In this document: positions 8,455 through 18,328 of the stretch, in pieces
How positions within the stretch are numbered: the stretch's first letter is position 1
How the letters are laid out: every line of letters begins with the position of its first letter
NCBI RefSeq assembly: GCF_017565645.3
Contig: NZ_CP086136.1
Coordinates: 9,097,501-9,161,500 of the forward strand
DNA from: Bradyrhizobium barranii subsp. barranii
Lineage (GTDB): Bacteria; Pseudomonadota; Alphaproteobacteria; Rhizobiales; Xanthobacteraceae
Direction of reading: 5' to 3'
Length of the DNA stretch: 64,000 nucleotides
Translations under genes and position numbers: made by a program
The notes under the pieces: generated by a model
What the model saw: only the letters and a program-made list of their open reading frames with translations
Databases searched by the model: none
What the model was told of the DNA's origin: nothing

Positions 8455-11400
8455 TCAACCAGAAATCAACTTTGCGGGAAGGACGCAGCGCCGGATCCGG
8501 ATGATCGGCCGGTTCGACGCAGCTTCGAATACACGAAGGTCAAAGACATAATTGCCGCCGGCTGCGGGTCGATAAGACCGGCGCCACGCCGCTACCGATT
8601 CGACAAACGGGCCGACCCAGCCCGCCCAGTCCCCGGTCCGAAGTCCGGAGCGCGCAAGGCCCGACACGTGCAGGCCGTCTCCCTTGATATCGACCTCTTC
8701 AGCAAGAAGCGGCTCGAAGGTGAGGAGCGCATCCAATGAAAGTTCTTCCAGAATCGCGTCGTGGTCGGAAGCGCTGCCACCGCGCGGCCCAAGCAGATCC
8801 TTCAGCATTGCGGCGAAGTGTTCGCCGAACGAGCGAGCTTGCGACGCCATCTCCACCTCGGCCACGGTGAGTATGGGCACCAGCGGAGCACCCGACGCAA
8901 CGGTCGGAACCCGATAGACGAATTCCTTGGCGACAGGTTTCCCCCGGATTTCGGCATTACGTGTCAGATCCAGCTCCGTCTGCACGGAGCGATAGGCGAG
9001 AATGTCGAGATCCAACGCATCGAGCCGTCTCAGTCGCTTCGCCAGATCCCCCTCATCGAAGATCAGCGGACCGACATCGTCGGTCTTCGGATGGGCGGCG
9101 TCGGCCGGACAATAAAGCTCAAAGCCCCCGGTCCCGGGCAGACCGGCGCGGCTCTTATCACGCTTGATGACAAGACGGCGCCGGCCGTCAGCCATGACCT
9201 CCTCTGCAACATCGTAAACATCGAGACGCTCGACCAGCGCGGCCTCGGATTCGATAATCTGTTGCGACAATGCGCTTGCGAGGTCTTGCGCGCGTGCCGC
9301 GAGGAATTTGGCAGCAGCCTCGCCGGTCGCCTCCCTGCCGAGCTGTCGCAGAACGGGCTCGACCGCCTCGGCAAAGATCGCAAACGCCCTTGCTCGCAGC
9401 GCGTCCCGGGTAAGGCCGAGTAATGCTTCCGTGGGCAATGGGCCGGTTCCCGGATTGTAGCGGACGGTCAATTTGAGTCGATCGCTTCCGCTGCCTTCGT
9501 AGCTCCACGTTCGCGAATGCCTCCAAAGCCGCGCATCGCCGATCGTGTTCGCCACCGTGTTTCTAATTGATTCAACCTCGATCGCGGGCGTCCGCGGATA
9601 CCGCTTTCGCACGATCGGGATGTCCGCATCGGGCAGCTCATAGACCCGTGGTGTCGCGAGCTTGAGCCATGCGGTCGGCCGATAACGCCCCGGATCTCCC
9701 GGCACCACGGCCTCGAGTGCGGGTCGCGGCAATCGCTGCACGTGCGTCAGCCGATACCCGGCCGGCGAAGGAACGGTGTTCTTGTCGTAGTTCGGCGTCA
9801 CGTCGGTCGTGACAAACAAGTGCCGTCTCCCGCTCGCCGGAGCTCCGATCTGCATCGCGGACGGCCGCATCGTGTACGGCACGACGCCGGTGTCACGCGA
9901 CACGATGCTTCCATATGCCTGCGGTCGCTTCTCCTCGTCATGCGGGACGGCAGCCTGATCCTCGTAATACGAGATCGTGTCGATTGCATCTGCAGCGGAG
10001 AGCCGCATCAGAACCCTGTCCTTCAGAATCGCGTTTGGAACGTTTCCGATGGCGGGCCGGCCATCGAGAACGGGGCGAAGATCTGCGACAAGTGACGCGG
10101 CAATCGACGCCTTGGCGATCAGGATCTGCTGCAGAGCGTCGCGACCTCCTTGCGTGTCGGAAAGTCTTTGCACGGCCGGAACATCGAGCACTTCGTCGTA
10201 CAGCGTAAGCGCACGGGCAGCGGTTGCATCTGCATCGATCCGGTCGAAGCCAACCGACCGCACGGGCTTTTCGTCCCCGAACGTCGGCACGTCGGCAACG
10301 AAGCTGTGCAGGCTGGTTGAAATGGGTGGCAGTGCGAGGTCGTGGCGCACGGCGGTGGTGAAATGATTGGCCGGCGGAAGCACGTCTTGCCGCACCAGCC
10401 AGATCGCCCGCTCGACCAGCCCCGGGACGCTGCCATACCCCGTTGCGAGCAGGAACTGCGGCGCAAAGTGTGCCATGGAAGCCTCCAGTTCTTCCAGGGT
10501 GCGCCCAAAACCGGCGGGGAACGCCACGGTGTTTGCAGGCTTGGCAGAGCCGTCATGGCGCAGCGGCAGCGGCAACGGCACAACCACGCTCTTCACATCG
10601 GAAGGCTCAGTGCCATCCAGCCCATCCAGGCTGGTGCGCTCGACCCGAAGCGCCAATGCAAGCTCAGCGAACTCTCCATCCGAAACTTCGACATCAAATC
10701 CGAACACGACAGGATCGCGTGACAACAGCCGTTCGGCTTCCGTCCTGACCGTCGTCGCCGGAATTGTCCGCAAGTCTCTCACGCTCGTCATCGCACCGAA
10801 CGCTGCGCTGGCAGCCTCCATGAACTTCCAGAGCTTCTCGACGTCGGGCCTCGCAAACGCGACCGACCGCTTCAGGGCACGAGTCTGCTCGCTCCCGCCA
10901 TCCGTCAACGACACGCCGATGTGTTCGTCACGAAGCTGCAATGCCGCCTGGGCGTAGATGACCCTGGCGCGATCTGACATTTCAATCAGCGCCCGGTACT
11001 GGTCGTCGGTCAGGGGGCCTTCACCTTCCGGCACGATTGACGACGCAGAGCGGGGATCAAGCACCATGGCTACGTTGAGCCGGCCGGCAGTGCTGCCAGG
11101 CCACCATGCGAGCAGCAGCCCGGGCAAATCGTTCAGCGGGATCAGGCGATCGGAGTATCGGATTTTGATCGGGACGCTCGCGAGCGGCGGCCCCGACCAA
11201 TCGTTGCCGTAGACGTCGCGCCATTGACCGGCGAGCTGCAGCGTCGTGCCTACGGCAGCATAGGGCGAGCTCGCATTCATCAGCTTGGCGAACGGCAGGG
11301 CCAGCCGGTAGGTGAGCATCTCCGTCACGCCCTCGTCGTCGGTGTGCCCCACAGCGAGGCTCTCGGATATCGAGACCAGCTCGGCATTGTCGTCCCTGAC

Positions 11401-14121
11401 CGAATAGGCGAACATGGAGAAGCGCGCGGCGAACTGGTCCCAAAGCTCCTCGTTGAGACCGGTCGGAACGGCGGGACGCTCCGGCCGCGTCACGATGATG
11501 GGCAAGACCCCGGCCGGAGCGATTGGTTCGCTGAGCTCCGCCCGCGCCAACGGGTTTTCGCTGTCGATCTGGAACGTGAACGAGTGACCATCCAGATAAG
11601 CCGCAGGATCGGCTTGGTCGGCAGGAACATCGAATACGACTGCGTTCGCGTATCCCGCTCTCTCCTCGGTCAGGTACAGGATCATCATTAGCTCGATCGG
11701 CGGCGTGCTTCCATCTCCCTCCGGGCGAGGCGGGAACTGCTGGATCGAACTGCCAGCCGTCGGCCAGCCGATACTCGTGCCGGCGCGGTTCGTGACGCCC
11801 GCGCGCCGCACGATTTCGACAAAAGCCTGAAGCTCGTCGATCGAAGCCACATAGGTCTCCGAGATAGCCGTTTCCGCGGCCAGCTCTGTCGCTCCGAAAG
11901 GCCTTGCTTCGGCCGACAGGTCACTCTGCACGACCACGGCCGAAGTCGCTGCACCAACCAGCGGCTCAAGACCATCCGGCTTGACGTTGTAGAACTCGGC
12001 GCGTGCGATCCGTTGCGCGCCGCCGGCCTCCAGGTTGAGGGCATCCAGCCAAACGCGATCGCCTTCGGGCATACCGGCGATCTCGAAGCGATCGAGGACG
12101 GCAGCACCCGGGGCCGGTTTCACCAGTTGCAGCCGCAGCGTCACCGCGATGACGGCGTGCGAGCCGATTTTTGCCGCGGCTTCCGGACGCGTCCGCTCGC
12201 CGATTCTGAAGGCACGGAGGCCTGGACGACTGACAAGGCCCTCGCTACGCGTCCTCGCCTGGTGACGAATGACCTCGGCCGGGAACGGGACCAGATGGGC
12301 ACGGTTGCCACCGAGAACGCGGGGGCGCCCCACGGCGAAGTCGCGCGGCACCGTTCGAAACCTGTCGGCGGCGCTGATGCGCCCGCCAAGGTCGGTAAAC
12401 AGGTGCGCACTGGCCGCGAACTGGACCAAGGCATCGCTCTCGACGCCGTCGATAGCAAAGGTGAGCGCCCCGCCACGCAGGAACGAATCTCCCGTCTCAA
12501 TGACGAAGGCCGGCCGCTCAGCCGGGACGGCGGGGCGCCCGAGCGGATGTTGCAGCCAGGCGAGCTGGTAGAGACCATGATGCATTCCGGGCGCAAGGTT
12601 CGGAGGCATGACGCCGGCCGGCGGCGAATCCGGGTCGGGGAGCCGCGGTCCATGCAAGAACAGGCGCGTCGCCATTGCGAGAACGCCTGAGCGAACCTCG
12701 TCCCGTTCCAGTTCGTCGAGCAGATCGCCCAGCCTGAAGGCATGAGGCGATCCATCCGCACGCGGCGCTGCGGTCCTGATCTTCTCCGCGGCGATGGCAC
12801 AAAGGCGCGAGATCGAGCCGCGTATGATCAACCCGACATAGTCTTCGAACAGGACCTGCGCGATCGGGAGCCGCTGCGGCTCCGCCTCGGCGCCGAGCGA
12901 CTCGGCAACTCGGGAAGGCGCAAGAGCGGCCATCTGACGCTGGAGTTCGGCGTCGATCTTTTCGCGGTAGGCATCGTTGACGACCTGCTTGTCGGCAAGG
13001 CGCGTCGTCGCCGGCCATTCCGACTCGGCGAAGCCGCTCCGTGTGATCGTCGCGGTGGGCGGAAGCGGGAAGAACACGCCGCCGATCTGCGCGGCACCAT
13101 CGACCGCGTCCGGCGCACGCGAGATCGTCGCATCGACATTGGTCCGAAACAGCGCATCGATAAACAGGAAAGACGGTTGGCGCTTCCGACGCTCGGATGC
13201 GTGGGCGGTTCCGTCGAAGATCGTGTCGCCCGCAGCAACCCAAAGCGAAATTCTGTCGAGCGTGTCGAACGTGATCTCGTGATCGCGCAAGGCGACACCG
13301 GGGCTCCGGTTCGTGGTGTTTGCGATCGTCCAGGCCGCCATCAAGACAGCCAGGCTCGATCCGCCGACGGGATGCCCATCGGCCGTATTATCCGGAATGA
13401 CGCCGAGAAAAACGGCGTTGGCGCGAACGGACGCGTCGGCTGCCGCTGCGAGCGTCATGTCCGGCATCAGATACACGGGCATCCGCCATGGCCCAAGATC
13501 AGGTGCGAGCCGCCAGTCTGCCGGATTGATGTTTTCGGTCCAGGCCGTCGGCTCCTTGAACACCAGAAGCGGCCTGCCGGCTTCGGTCACGACAATCGAC
13601 TCGGTGCTGGCACGCGGCTGGAACAGGTAGTACTGCGTGTTGCGGTCCGACCCGACGTAGACGGAATAGTCTACGGTCGTCGAGAAGCTGAAATGCAGAC
13701 TGATCTCGATGGTCTTGCCGAACACCCTGAAGCGGGCGATCACGACCGAAATCCGCACGCTGACACCCGCCTCGATATAGAGGCGAATGCGGTGGTCCGT
13801 TTTCATATCGAAGCCGTAGGCAACCCATACGCGAATGGAGACTCCGGCCTTCACGATGCCGAAGTCGACATAGCCGTATATCTCGCCGAGTATGCCGACC
13901 TGCCCGCGGATCGCGACGAAGGTGGATGCTGCCTGCGTCCACTGGCGCACCTCCGGGCGAGCCGGATCGTGCCAGAGCACGCCATAGCCTCCCTCGATCT
14001 CGGCGAACACCGTGACCGACAGCCCGGCACGAAAGATACCCTTGTTGATCTCCTTGCCGAGGCCGACACGAAACGCCATGCCGACCTCGGTGATTCGCTT
14101 CATCCCGCTCCATCTGTGCAT
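8455..14121 (-). CDS. Giant 1,888-residue protein of unknown function
   Basis: One uninterrupted frame of 5.7 kb. I cannot assign a function. The first ~165 residues are a run of amphipathic beta strands with alternating hydrophobics (GLSVTVFAEIEGGYGVLW, IYGYVDFGIVKAGVSIRVW, VRISVVIARFRVFGKTIEIS). They loosely recall DUF6603-type or other large beta-solenoid/particle proteins. The rest is mixed alpha/beta without repeats or catalytic motifs I can name. No signal peptide or membrane segment is obvious. Two starts are possible: ATG 14121, or ATG 14103, which has GGAG four bases upstream and is preferred. It is the first gene of the four-gene leftward cluster and is divergent from the LacI gene. 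The open frame over this length argues for selection to keep it. Confidence 0.75.
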   Translation of the reverse strand: MHRWSGMKRITEVGMAFRVGLGKEINKGIFRAGLSVTVFAEIEGGYGVLWHDPARPEVRQWTQAASTFVAIRGQVGILGEIYGYVDFGIVKAGVSIRVWVAYGFDMKTDHRIRLYIEAGVSVRISVVIARFRVFGKTIEISLHFSFSTTVDYSVYVGSDRNTQYYLFQPRASTESIVVTEAGRPLLVFKEPTAWTENINPADWRLAPDLGPWRMPVYLMPDMTLAAAADASVRANAVFLGVIPDNTADGHPVGGSSLAVLMAAWTIANTTNRSPGVALRDHEITFDTLDRISLWVAAGDTIFDGTAHASERRKRQPSFLFIDALFRTNVDATISRAPDAVDGAAQIGGVFFPLPPTATITRSGFAESEWPATTRLADKQVVNDAYREKIDAELQRQMAALAPSRVAESLGAEAEPQRLPIAQVLFEDYVGLIIRGSISRLCAIAAEKIRTAAPRADGSPHAFRLGDLLDELERDEVRSGVLAMATRLFLHGPRLPDPDSPPAGVMPPNLAPGMHHGLYQLAWLQHPLGRPAVPAERPAFVIETGDSFLRGGALTFAIDGVESDALVQFAASAHLFTDLGGRISAADRFRTVPRDFAVGRPRVLGGNRAHLVPFPAEVIRHQARTRSEGLVSRPGLRAFRIGERTRPEAAAKIGSHAVIAVTLRLQLVKPAPGAAVLDRFEIAGMPEGDRVWLDALNLEAGGAQRIARAEFYNVKPDGLEPLVGAATSAVVVQSDLSAEARPFGATELAAETAISETYVASIDELQAFVEIVRRAGVTNRAGTSIGWPTAGSSIQQFPPRPEGDGSTPPIELMMILYLTEERAGYANAVVFDVPADQADPAAYLDGHSFTFQIDSENPLARAELSEPIAPAGVLPIIVTRPERPAVPTGLNEELWDQFAARFSMFAYSVRDDNAELVSISESLAVGHTDDEGVTEMLTYRLALPFAKLMNASSPYAAVGTTLQLAGQWRDVYGNDWSGPPLASVPIKIRYSDRLIPLNDLPGLLLAWWPGSTAGRLNVAMVLDPRSASSIVPEGEGPLTDDQYRALIEMSDRARVIYAQAALQLRDEHIGVSLTDGGSEQTRALKRSVAFARPDVEKLWKFMEAASAAFGAMTSVRDLRTIPATTVRTEAERLLSRDPVVFGFDVEVSDGEFAELALALRVERTSLDGLDGTEPSDVKSVVVPLPLPLRHDGSAKPANTVAFPAGFGRTLEELEASMAHFAPQFLLATGYGSVPGLVERAIWLVRQDVLPPANHFTTAVRHDLALPPISTSLHSFVADVPTFGDEKPVRSVGFDRIDADATAARALTLYDEVLDVPAVQRLSDTQGGRDALQQILIAKASIAASLVADLRPVLDGRPAIGNVPNAILKDRVLMRLSAADAIDTISYYEDQAAVPHDEEKRPQAYGSIVSRDTGVVPYTMRPSAMQIGAPASGRRHLFVTTDVTPNYDKNTVPSPAGYRLTHVQRLPRPALEAVVPGDPGRYRPTAWLKLATPRVYELPDADIPIVRKRYPRTPAIEVESIRNTVANTIGDARLWRHSRTWSYEGSGSDRLKLTVRYNPGTGPLPTEALLGLTRDALRARAFAIFAEAVEPVLRQLGREATGEAAAKFLAARAQDLASALSQQIIESEAALVERLDVYDVAEEVMADGRRRLVIKRDKSRAGLPGTGGFELYCPADAAHPKTDDVGPLIFDEGDLAKRLRRLDALDLDILAYRSVQTELDLTRNAEIRGKPVAKEFVYRVPTVASGAPLVPILTVAEVEMASQARSFGEHFAAMLKDLLGPRGGSASDHDAILEELSLDALLTFEPLLAEEVDIKGDGLHVSGLARSGLRTGDWAGWVGPFVESVAAWRRSYRPAAGGNYVFDLRVFEAASNRPIIRIRRCVLPAKLISG

Positions 14122-14237
14122 GAGAGGGGCAGAAAATAGCGCCGATGGCCCGCATACAGGGCTTGAGAAGGTAGCGCTCGTGATGGTTTAACCCTTTTGA
14201 GGGGAGACCCTCTCCTTCTCCTGGTTGACCAACGCAA

Positions 14238-15329
14238 ATGGACAAGAAACCTGTAATCGCGCCCAAAGGCCGGCAGCAGCCGCGCGTGAAGATCGAGGAC
14301 GTTGCCCGGAAGGCGAATGTGTCGCCGGCGACGGTGTCGCGGGTTCTCAATCACCCCGATATCGTACGGCCGGAGCTTCGCGACAGGGTCATGCGGCATA
14401 TCAATGACCTCGCCTACACGCGCGATAGCGCAGCCAGAGCATTGAAATCGGGACGCATGCGGACCGTCGGCGTCATCGTTCCGACACTGGCGCTCGGTAT
14501 CTTTGCAAAAGGCGTGGAAGCCCTCCAGAACCGCCTCAGCGAAAGCGGCTACACGCTGTTCATTGCGAATTCGCAATATGACCAGCGGCGTGAATTTCAG
14601 GAACTGCAAAGTCTCATTGAACGCGGCATCGATGGAATCGTGCTGGTCGGAGCTTCCCACGGACGGGAGCTGAGGAGCCTGATCGAACAGGCAGGCGTAC
14701 CCGTCATCACCACCTATGTTGCCAAGGCCGGCGGCGGCATCCCCGCGATCGGAATCGACAACGAAAGCGCCACCCGCGAGATGACGGAGTATCTGCTAAG
14801 GCTTGGACACGTCCGTTTTGGCGCGATTGCCAACGTTGTCGCCGCGTCCAACGACAGATCCCGCGCCAGGCTCGAGGGAATTCAGCGCGCGCTGTCGGAC
14901 GCCGGTCTCCCGCTCAAGCCGAGCCAGGTCGTCAAGGCCGATTATTCGCTTGCCCAGGGCCGTAGTGCCCTTCGTCAGCTCCTCACCGATCATCCGGACA
15001 CGACAGCAGTCATCTGCACCACCGACACGCTTGCCATCGGTGCAATGGCAGAGGCTCGCAAGATGGGGCTGGCCGTACCGGCTACGCTTTCCATCACAGG
15101 ATTTGACGATGTGGAGCTGGCGGCGCAAATGGACCCGCCGCTCACAACAGTCAGCGTTCCGGCAGCAGAAATCGGCCGGGGAGCCGCCGATTATCTCATC
15201 AATGCCATTGCCGGAAGTCCTGTCCCGAGAAGTGTCGTGTTGCCGTACCGGCTGGTCATGCGCTCATCGAGCGCCCCGCCGCGGTCCAGCGTCCGTCCCG
15301 CCCGTCGCGGGCGCAGTCGAGATCATTGA
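14238..15329 (+). CDS. LacI-family transcriptional regulator
   Basis: The 363-residue protein has a LacI helix-turn-helix at residues 18-45 (VKIEDVARKANVSPATVSRV), the hinge helix around SAARALKSGRMRTVGV, and a periplasmic-binding-protein-like effector domain with the usual GIDGIVLVGAS, FGAIANV, TAVICTTDTLAIGAM and ITGFDDVELA segments. It should bind a small ligand, probably a sugar or sugar-like compound, and repress nearby genes. The C-terminus is extended by about 25 Arg/Ser-rich residues, which may be a drifted stop. It converges on the CehA-type gene and diverges from the giant gene. A palindrome typical of LacI operators occurs twice at 22.1-22.3 kb, so a more distant target is possible. 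Confidence 0.85.
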   Translation: MDKKPVIAPKGRQQPRVKIEDVARKANVSPATVSRVLNHPDIVRPELRDRVMRHINDLAYTRDSAARALKSGRMRTVGVIVPTLALGIFAKGVEALQNRLSESGYTLFIANSQYDQRREFQELQSLIERGIDGIVLVGASHGRELRSLIEQAGVPVITTYVAKAGGGIPAIGIDNESATREMTEYLLRLGHVRFGAIANVVAASNDRSRARLEGIQRALSDAGLPLKPSQVVKADYSLAQGRSALRQLLTDHPDTTAVICTTDTLAIGAMAEARKMGLAVPATLSITGFDDVELAAQMDPPLTTVSVPAAEIGRGAADYLINAIAGSPVPRSVVLPYRLVMRSSSAPPRSSVRPARRGRSRDH

Positions 15330-15493
15330 CCGGGCCACGGTCCTGATAACTATTTCAGAACCGGGGGCTGGCGTCCGCATCCCAGGACCCGGTGACGCAA
15401 GCTGCTCGCCCCTTATCATTATTCGCCCGTAAGTAGAGGTGGCTGAGCATGCGATGCGCCGCCTGCGCGATCGTCAATGGCACAAGAGACTTC

Positions 15494-18127
15494 TCAATGC
15501 TCGCGTTCAACGTGAACGGAGTGAACGGGCGCATGGTGGTGGCTGGCGCCCAGTTCGTGCAATCTATGATGCAGGCGATGATGCGCAAGTTCCAGGGCAG
15601 CTCGCAGCCGCGAGTGTCGCGCTTCGTCGGACTTGGGAGCGAGCGTGTCCATATAGGCGATCGATCCCTCGATTTGAGCAAGGACCGACACTGCATCCGC
15701 GCTGGCAAAGATGGGCATTCCGCCTACTTTGACATATACCGCACTGGTGTGCGCCGCAATGTCGGCCTCGCGTCCGGCGACACTGCCCCGAACGCGCAGC
15801 GCGATCCAACATGACTCGTTGATGGGCAGGGAGAGCTGCCCCTTGCACGACAAGCCTCCGCATCGAACCTCCTCGAGGACCGTGCCGTTACATATGAGCT
15901 CCACCCGCGCCGGCGGGACGCTGACCGATTCGATCCGCCAGTCGATCGTGAGGGTGCCGCCTGAACGGGGAAGGGACACCGTGCCTCCAGGGCGACGTCC
16001 TTCAACGGTCATCTCAACCAGAGGCCCGACAGTGATGAACGTGTCCCCGCTGCGTACGGCATCCATCCAGTTGCGATACGTGAAGTCGCGTTCGCCCAAC
16101 CGCACATAGGTCCGTGAGCCCCCGAGGAGCGCGGCCGCGTCCATCTTGTCGGAGCCCGCCACCAGCGGCAGATGGTAGCCGATGTTGAGGTAGCGATACC
16201 AATCGGCGAGACCAAATGCGCTGATCTGCGCGGTCCGCGGGTTGAACGACATCATTTCGATGGCGTCGACAAGGCCGAGCACAATGTCGGCCGCACGCTC
16301 CGCCTGCGGGTTCGGCGCATGCGGCATTACCACCAGCCCCCCTTGCTGACGGCAGCGCTCCGCCCAGTCGGCCATGGTCGCTTCCAGAACATGGCCGATT
16401 GCAGCTTCGTTGGACCCGCCGCAAGAGAGCGGATTGATCATCTCACCTTCATAGCCGAGCAGCGATATGTGCCCCAGAACCTGCATCCGGTTCTCCGTGC
16501 CGACCCGAACCAGGAATTCTCCGTCGCCGCCGAAATCCTTTGCCCCGAACGTCGTGCGTCCGTCGAAATCGGCGACGTTGGTGAATAGCTCGCCCCACTG
16601 TGCGGCGAGCAAGTTGACCACGTTGACACCCTCCGCCTTGCCCTCAAGCAGCGCTGTCTGCGGGCTTAGGAAATGGACGTGCGTATCAGAGCTAACCCAT
16701 CCCTGTTCGCGCCAGCGCAGCACACGATCGAGCTCAAAGGTGAGAGTGTCCGTGCTTGCAGTGATGTCGACGATGGTGCGCAACGGGCGCACCTCAAAAC
16801 CCCTGCAGATCTCTACGAACACGGGCCCGAGCGGCAGGTCCGCCTCGCAACTGCCGTCCACGTAGACGTACTGGTTCAGCCCATTGGCAAATTCGCCAGA
16901 GAAGTCCTCGAACCTGCCGGTGTTGACCTTGCGGTGATGTCCCTTGGGTGGCAGATACTCCCCATGCGCACCATGGACATGCAACCGCGCGGCAACGCGC
17001 GCGCCACTGTCCTTTTCCATGATGCGGATCTTGACCGGCCTTGTGGCCGGTTCGACTGTCGCCACATTGAGCGAGGCGCCTGCGTTACCGCCACCTTCCA
17101 ACGATCGAAGCTCGAACATGTGCAAGCGGCCATCGTCGGAGCGCAGATAGAGTCTTGCGTCCGGATGCGCCGAGTACTCAACGATGACTTCGCTCGCGCA
17201 GCGCACGGGCTGCACATCAACTTTGGCGCCCAGCCAATCCGCTCTGGAGTACTCGAGCACTGCGCGTGCCGAGATGACCGTGCCGAGGTCCATGCCGATC
17301 TGCTGGCCCCGATCGTCGACATCGAGCTCGCCAAGCTTGTTCAGATGGAACCCCGGCGGCAGCCTCACCTTCAGCTTGCGACGGCCCTGGAGGCGCAGCG
17401 GGTGCTGGGTGAGCGCTGTCGTGGTCACCGCAAACACAAGCGAGATTTCCTGTTCCGCGCGCAAGCTCAACGCCGAAAGCTCCTTGTCCGGATAAGGATT
17501 GGGGAGCGCGTAAAGCCACACGTTCTCACCTTGTCGATCCATGCGTCCCGATTGGGTGCGAGCCTCGCCCTGGAAGAAGTTCGCCCCCGGCGCTCTGCCG
17601 AGTACAAAGTCCTCGCCGGTGCTTGCATGTACGATGGGCGCGCGTAGCGGCAAGGCGGCGAACGCACTCGCACTCCAGGAGATGTGGTTCTGCTGGATCG
17701 CGAAGCGGCGCAGCACCGGCACGTCGGTCTCGCTGCCGTCGGCATAGCGGAGCCCGTATGTCGCCACCCGGTCGCCGAGTGGATTGCCTTCTACAGGCAG
17801 CGTAGCCGGGCCGATCTCTCCGAAACCCTCGGGGCTTGCACTGGGGCGGTCTGCCGCCACTTGCACGAACAGCACATAGCTCGCCATCGTCGGCGGCAAC
17901 GCGATTACGGCAGGAGGGGCCCCGGGGCGCAGCTCCAGCACATCCGGCCCTATTTCGCTGCCGAAGAGAAAGGGCATGCCGCGATGGGTCTGGAGCCCGC
18001 GAAGTGAAGCGATCCAGCCGGTGTCACCCGGGCGGGCGGCGAACCCTTCACCGGCATTTGCGCGCTTGGCGTTGAAATATCGCTTCAAGTCCACAGGCGT
18101 GAAGTGCGGCGATGAAGGTGTTTTCAT
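15494..18127 (-). CDS. CehA/McbA-family metallohydrolase (PHP domain)
   Basis: The 877-residue protein has a long beta-rich N-terminal half and a PHP-type metal-dependent hydrolase domain in the second half. The domain opens with WVSSDTHVHFLSPQTALLEG and continues with VNVVNLLAAQWGELF, VVMPHAPNP, DAIEMMSFNPR and LVAGSDKMDA. The His and Asp residues in these segments would bind metal. CehA and McbA hydrolyse aromatic carbamates, but most members of the family are of unknown substrate. The C-terminus is His-rich (LAHHRLHHRLHELGASHHHAP), perhaps metal-binding. It lies 200 bp downstream of the MFS transporter gene in the same direction, suggesting uptake followed by hydrolysis of the same compound. 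No signal peptide is evident. Confidence 0.75.
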   Translation of the reverse strand: MKTPSSPHFTPVDLKRYFNAKRANAGEGFAARPGDTGWIASLRGLQTHRGMPFLFGSEIGPDVLELRPGAPPAVIALPPTMASYVLFVQVAADRPSASPEGFGEIGPATLPVEGNPLGDRVATYGLRYADGSETDVPVLRRFAIQQNHISWSASAFAALPLRAPIVHASTGEDFVLGRAPGANFFQGEARTQSGRMDRQGENVWLYALPNPYPDKELSALSLRAEQEISLVFAVTTTALTQHPLRLQGRRKLKVRLPPGFHLNKLGELDVDDRGQQIGMDLGTVISARAVLEYSRADWLGAKVDVQPVRCASEVIVEYSAHPDARLYLRSDDGRLHMFELRSLEGGGNAGASLNVATVEPATRPVKIRIMEKDSGARVAARLHVHGAHGEYLPPKGHHRKVNTGRFEDFSGEFANGLNQYVYVDGSCEADLPLGPVFVEICRGFEVRPLRTIVDITASTDTLTFELDRVLRWREQGWVSSDTHVHFLSPQTALLEGKAEGVNVVNLLAAQWGELFTNVADFDGRTTFGAKDFGGDGEFLVRVGTENRMQVLGHISLLGYEGEMINPLSCGGSNEAAIGHVLEATMADWAERCRQQGGLVVMPHAPNPQAERAADIVLGLVDAIEMMSFNPRTAQISAFGLADWYRYLNIGYHLPLVAGSDKMDAAALLGGSRTYVRLGERDFTYRNWMDAVRSGDTFITVGPLVEMTVEGRRPGGTVSLPRSGGTLTIDWRIESVSVPPARVELICNGTVLEEVRCGGLSCKGQLSLPINESCWIALRVRGSVAGREADIAAHTSAVYVKVGGMPIFASADAVSVLAQIEGSIAYMDTLAPKSDEARHSRLRAALELAHHRLHHRLHELGASHHHAPVHSVHVEREH

Positions 18128-18195
18128 GCTTCGGACTCCAGTTTCAGCAACTCAGTGCCTCGCAAGCATTCTTTGTTTGTTGTGAATGACTGCTC

Positions 18196-18238
18196 GCGCA
18201 AGGACGCTTGCGCCGACCCCATGCTCATGCCGAGCATG
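18196..18238. terminator. Two adjacent hairpins between MFS and CehA genes
   Basis: GCGCAAG-GACG-CTTGCGC at 18196-18213 and CATGCTC-ATGCC-GAGCATG at 18220-18238 form two perfect 7-bp stems in the 200-bp gap after the transporter stop. Neither is followed by a T-run on either strand. They could be a processing or attenuation structure, or an operator; the sequence does not decide. Confidence 0.3.
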
Positions 18239-18328
18239 AAGAGATACGCGCGAGCCCTTATGTTTTGCAGCTAACGTGGACGCCTTGCGTCCGTCGCGGG
18301 CACGGCGAAGCGCAGGGGCAGAGCGTGT

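Noticed and set aside
12742..14139. 465-codon open frame on the plus strand opposite the giant gene
   Set aside because: Arg/Asp/Gly-rich antisense frame fully inside a long gene with much better protein character; a GC-driven shadow. The same holds for the long antisense frames at 4537-5751, 3175-4122 and 5806-6699.
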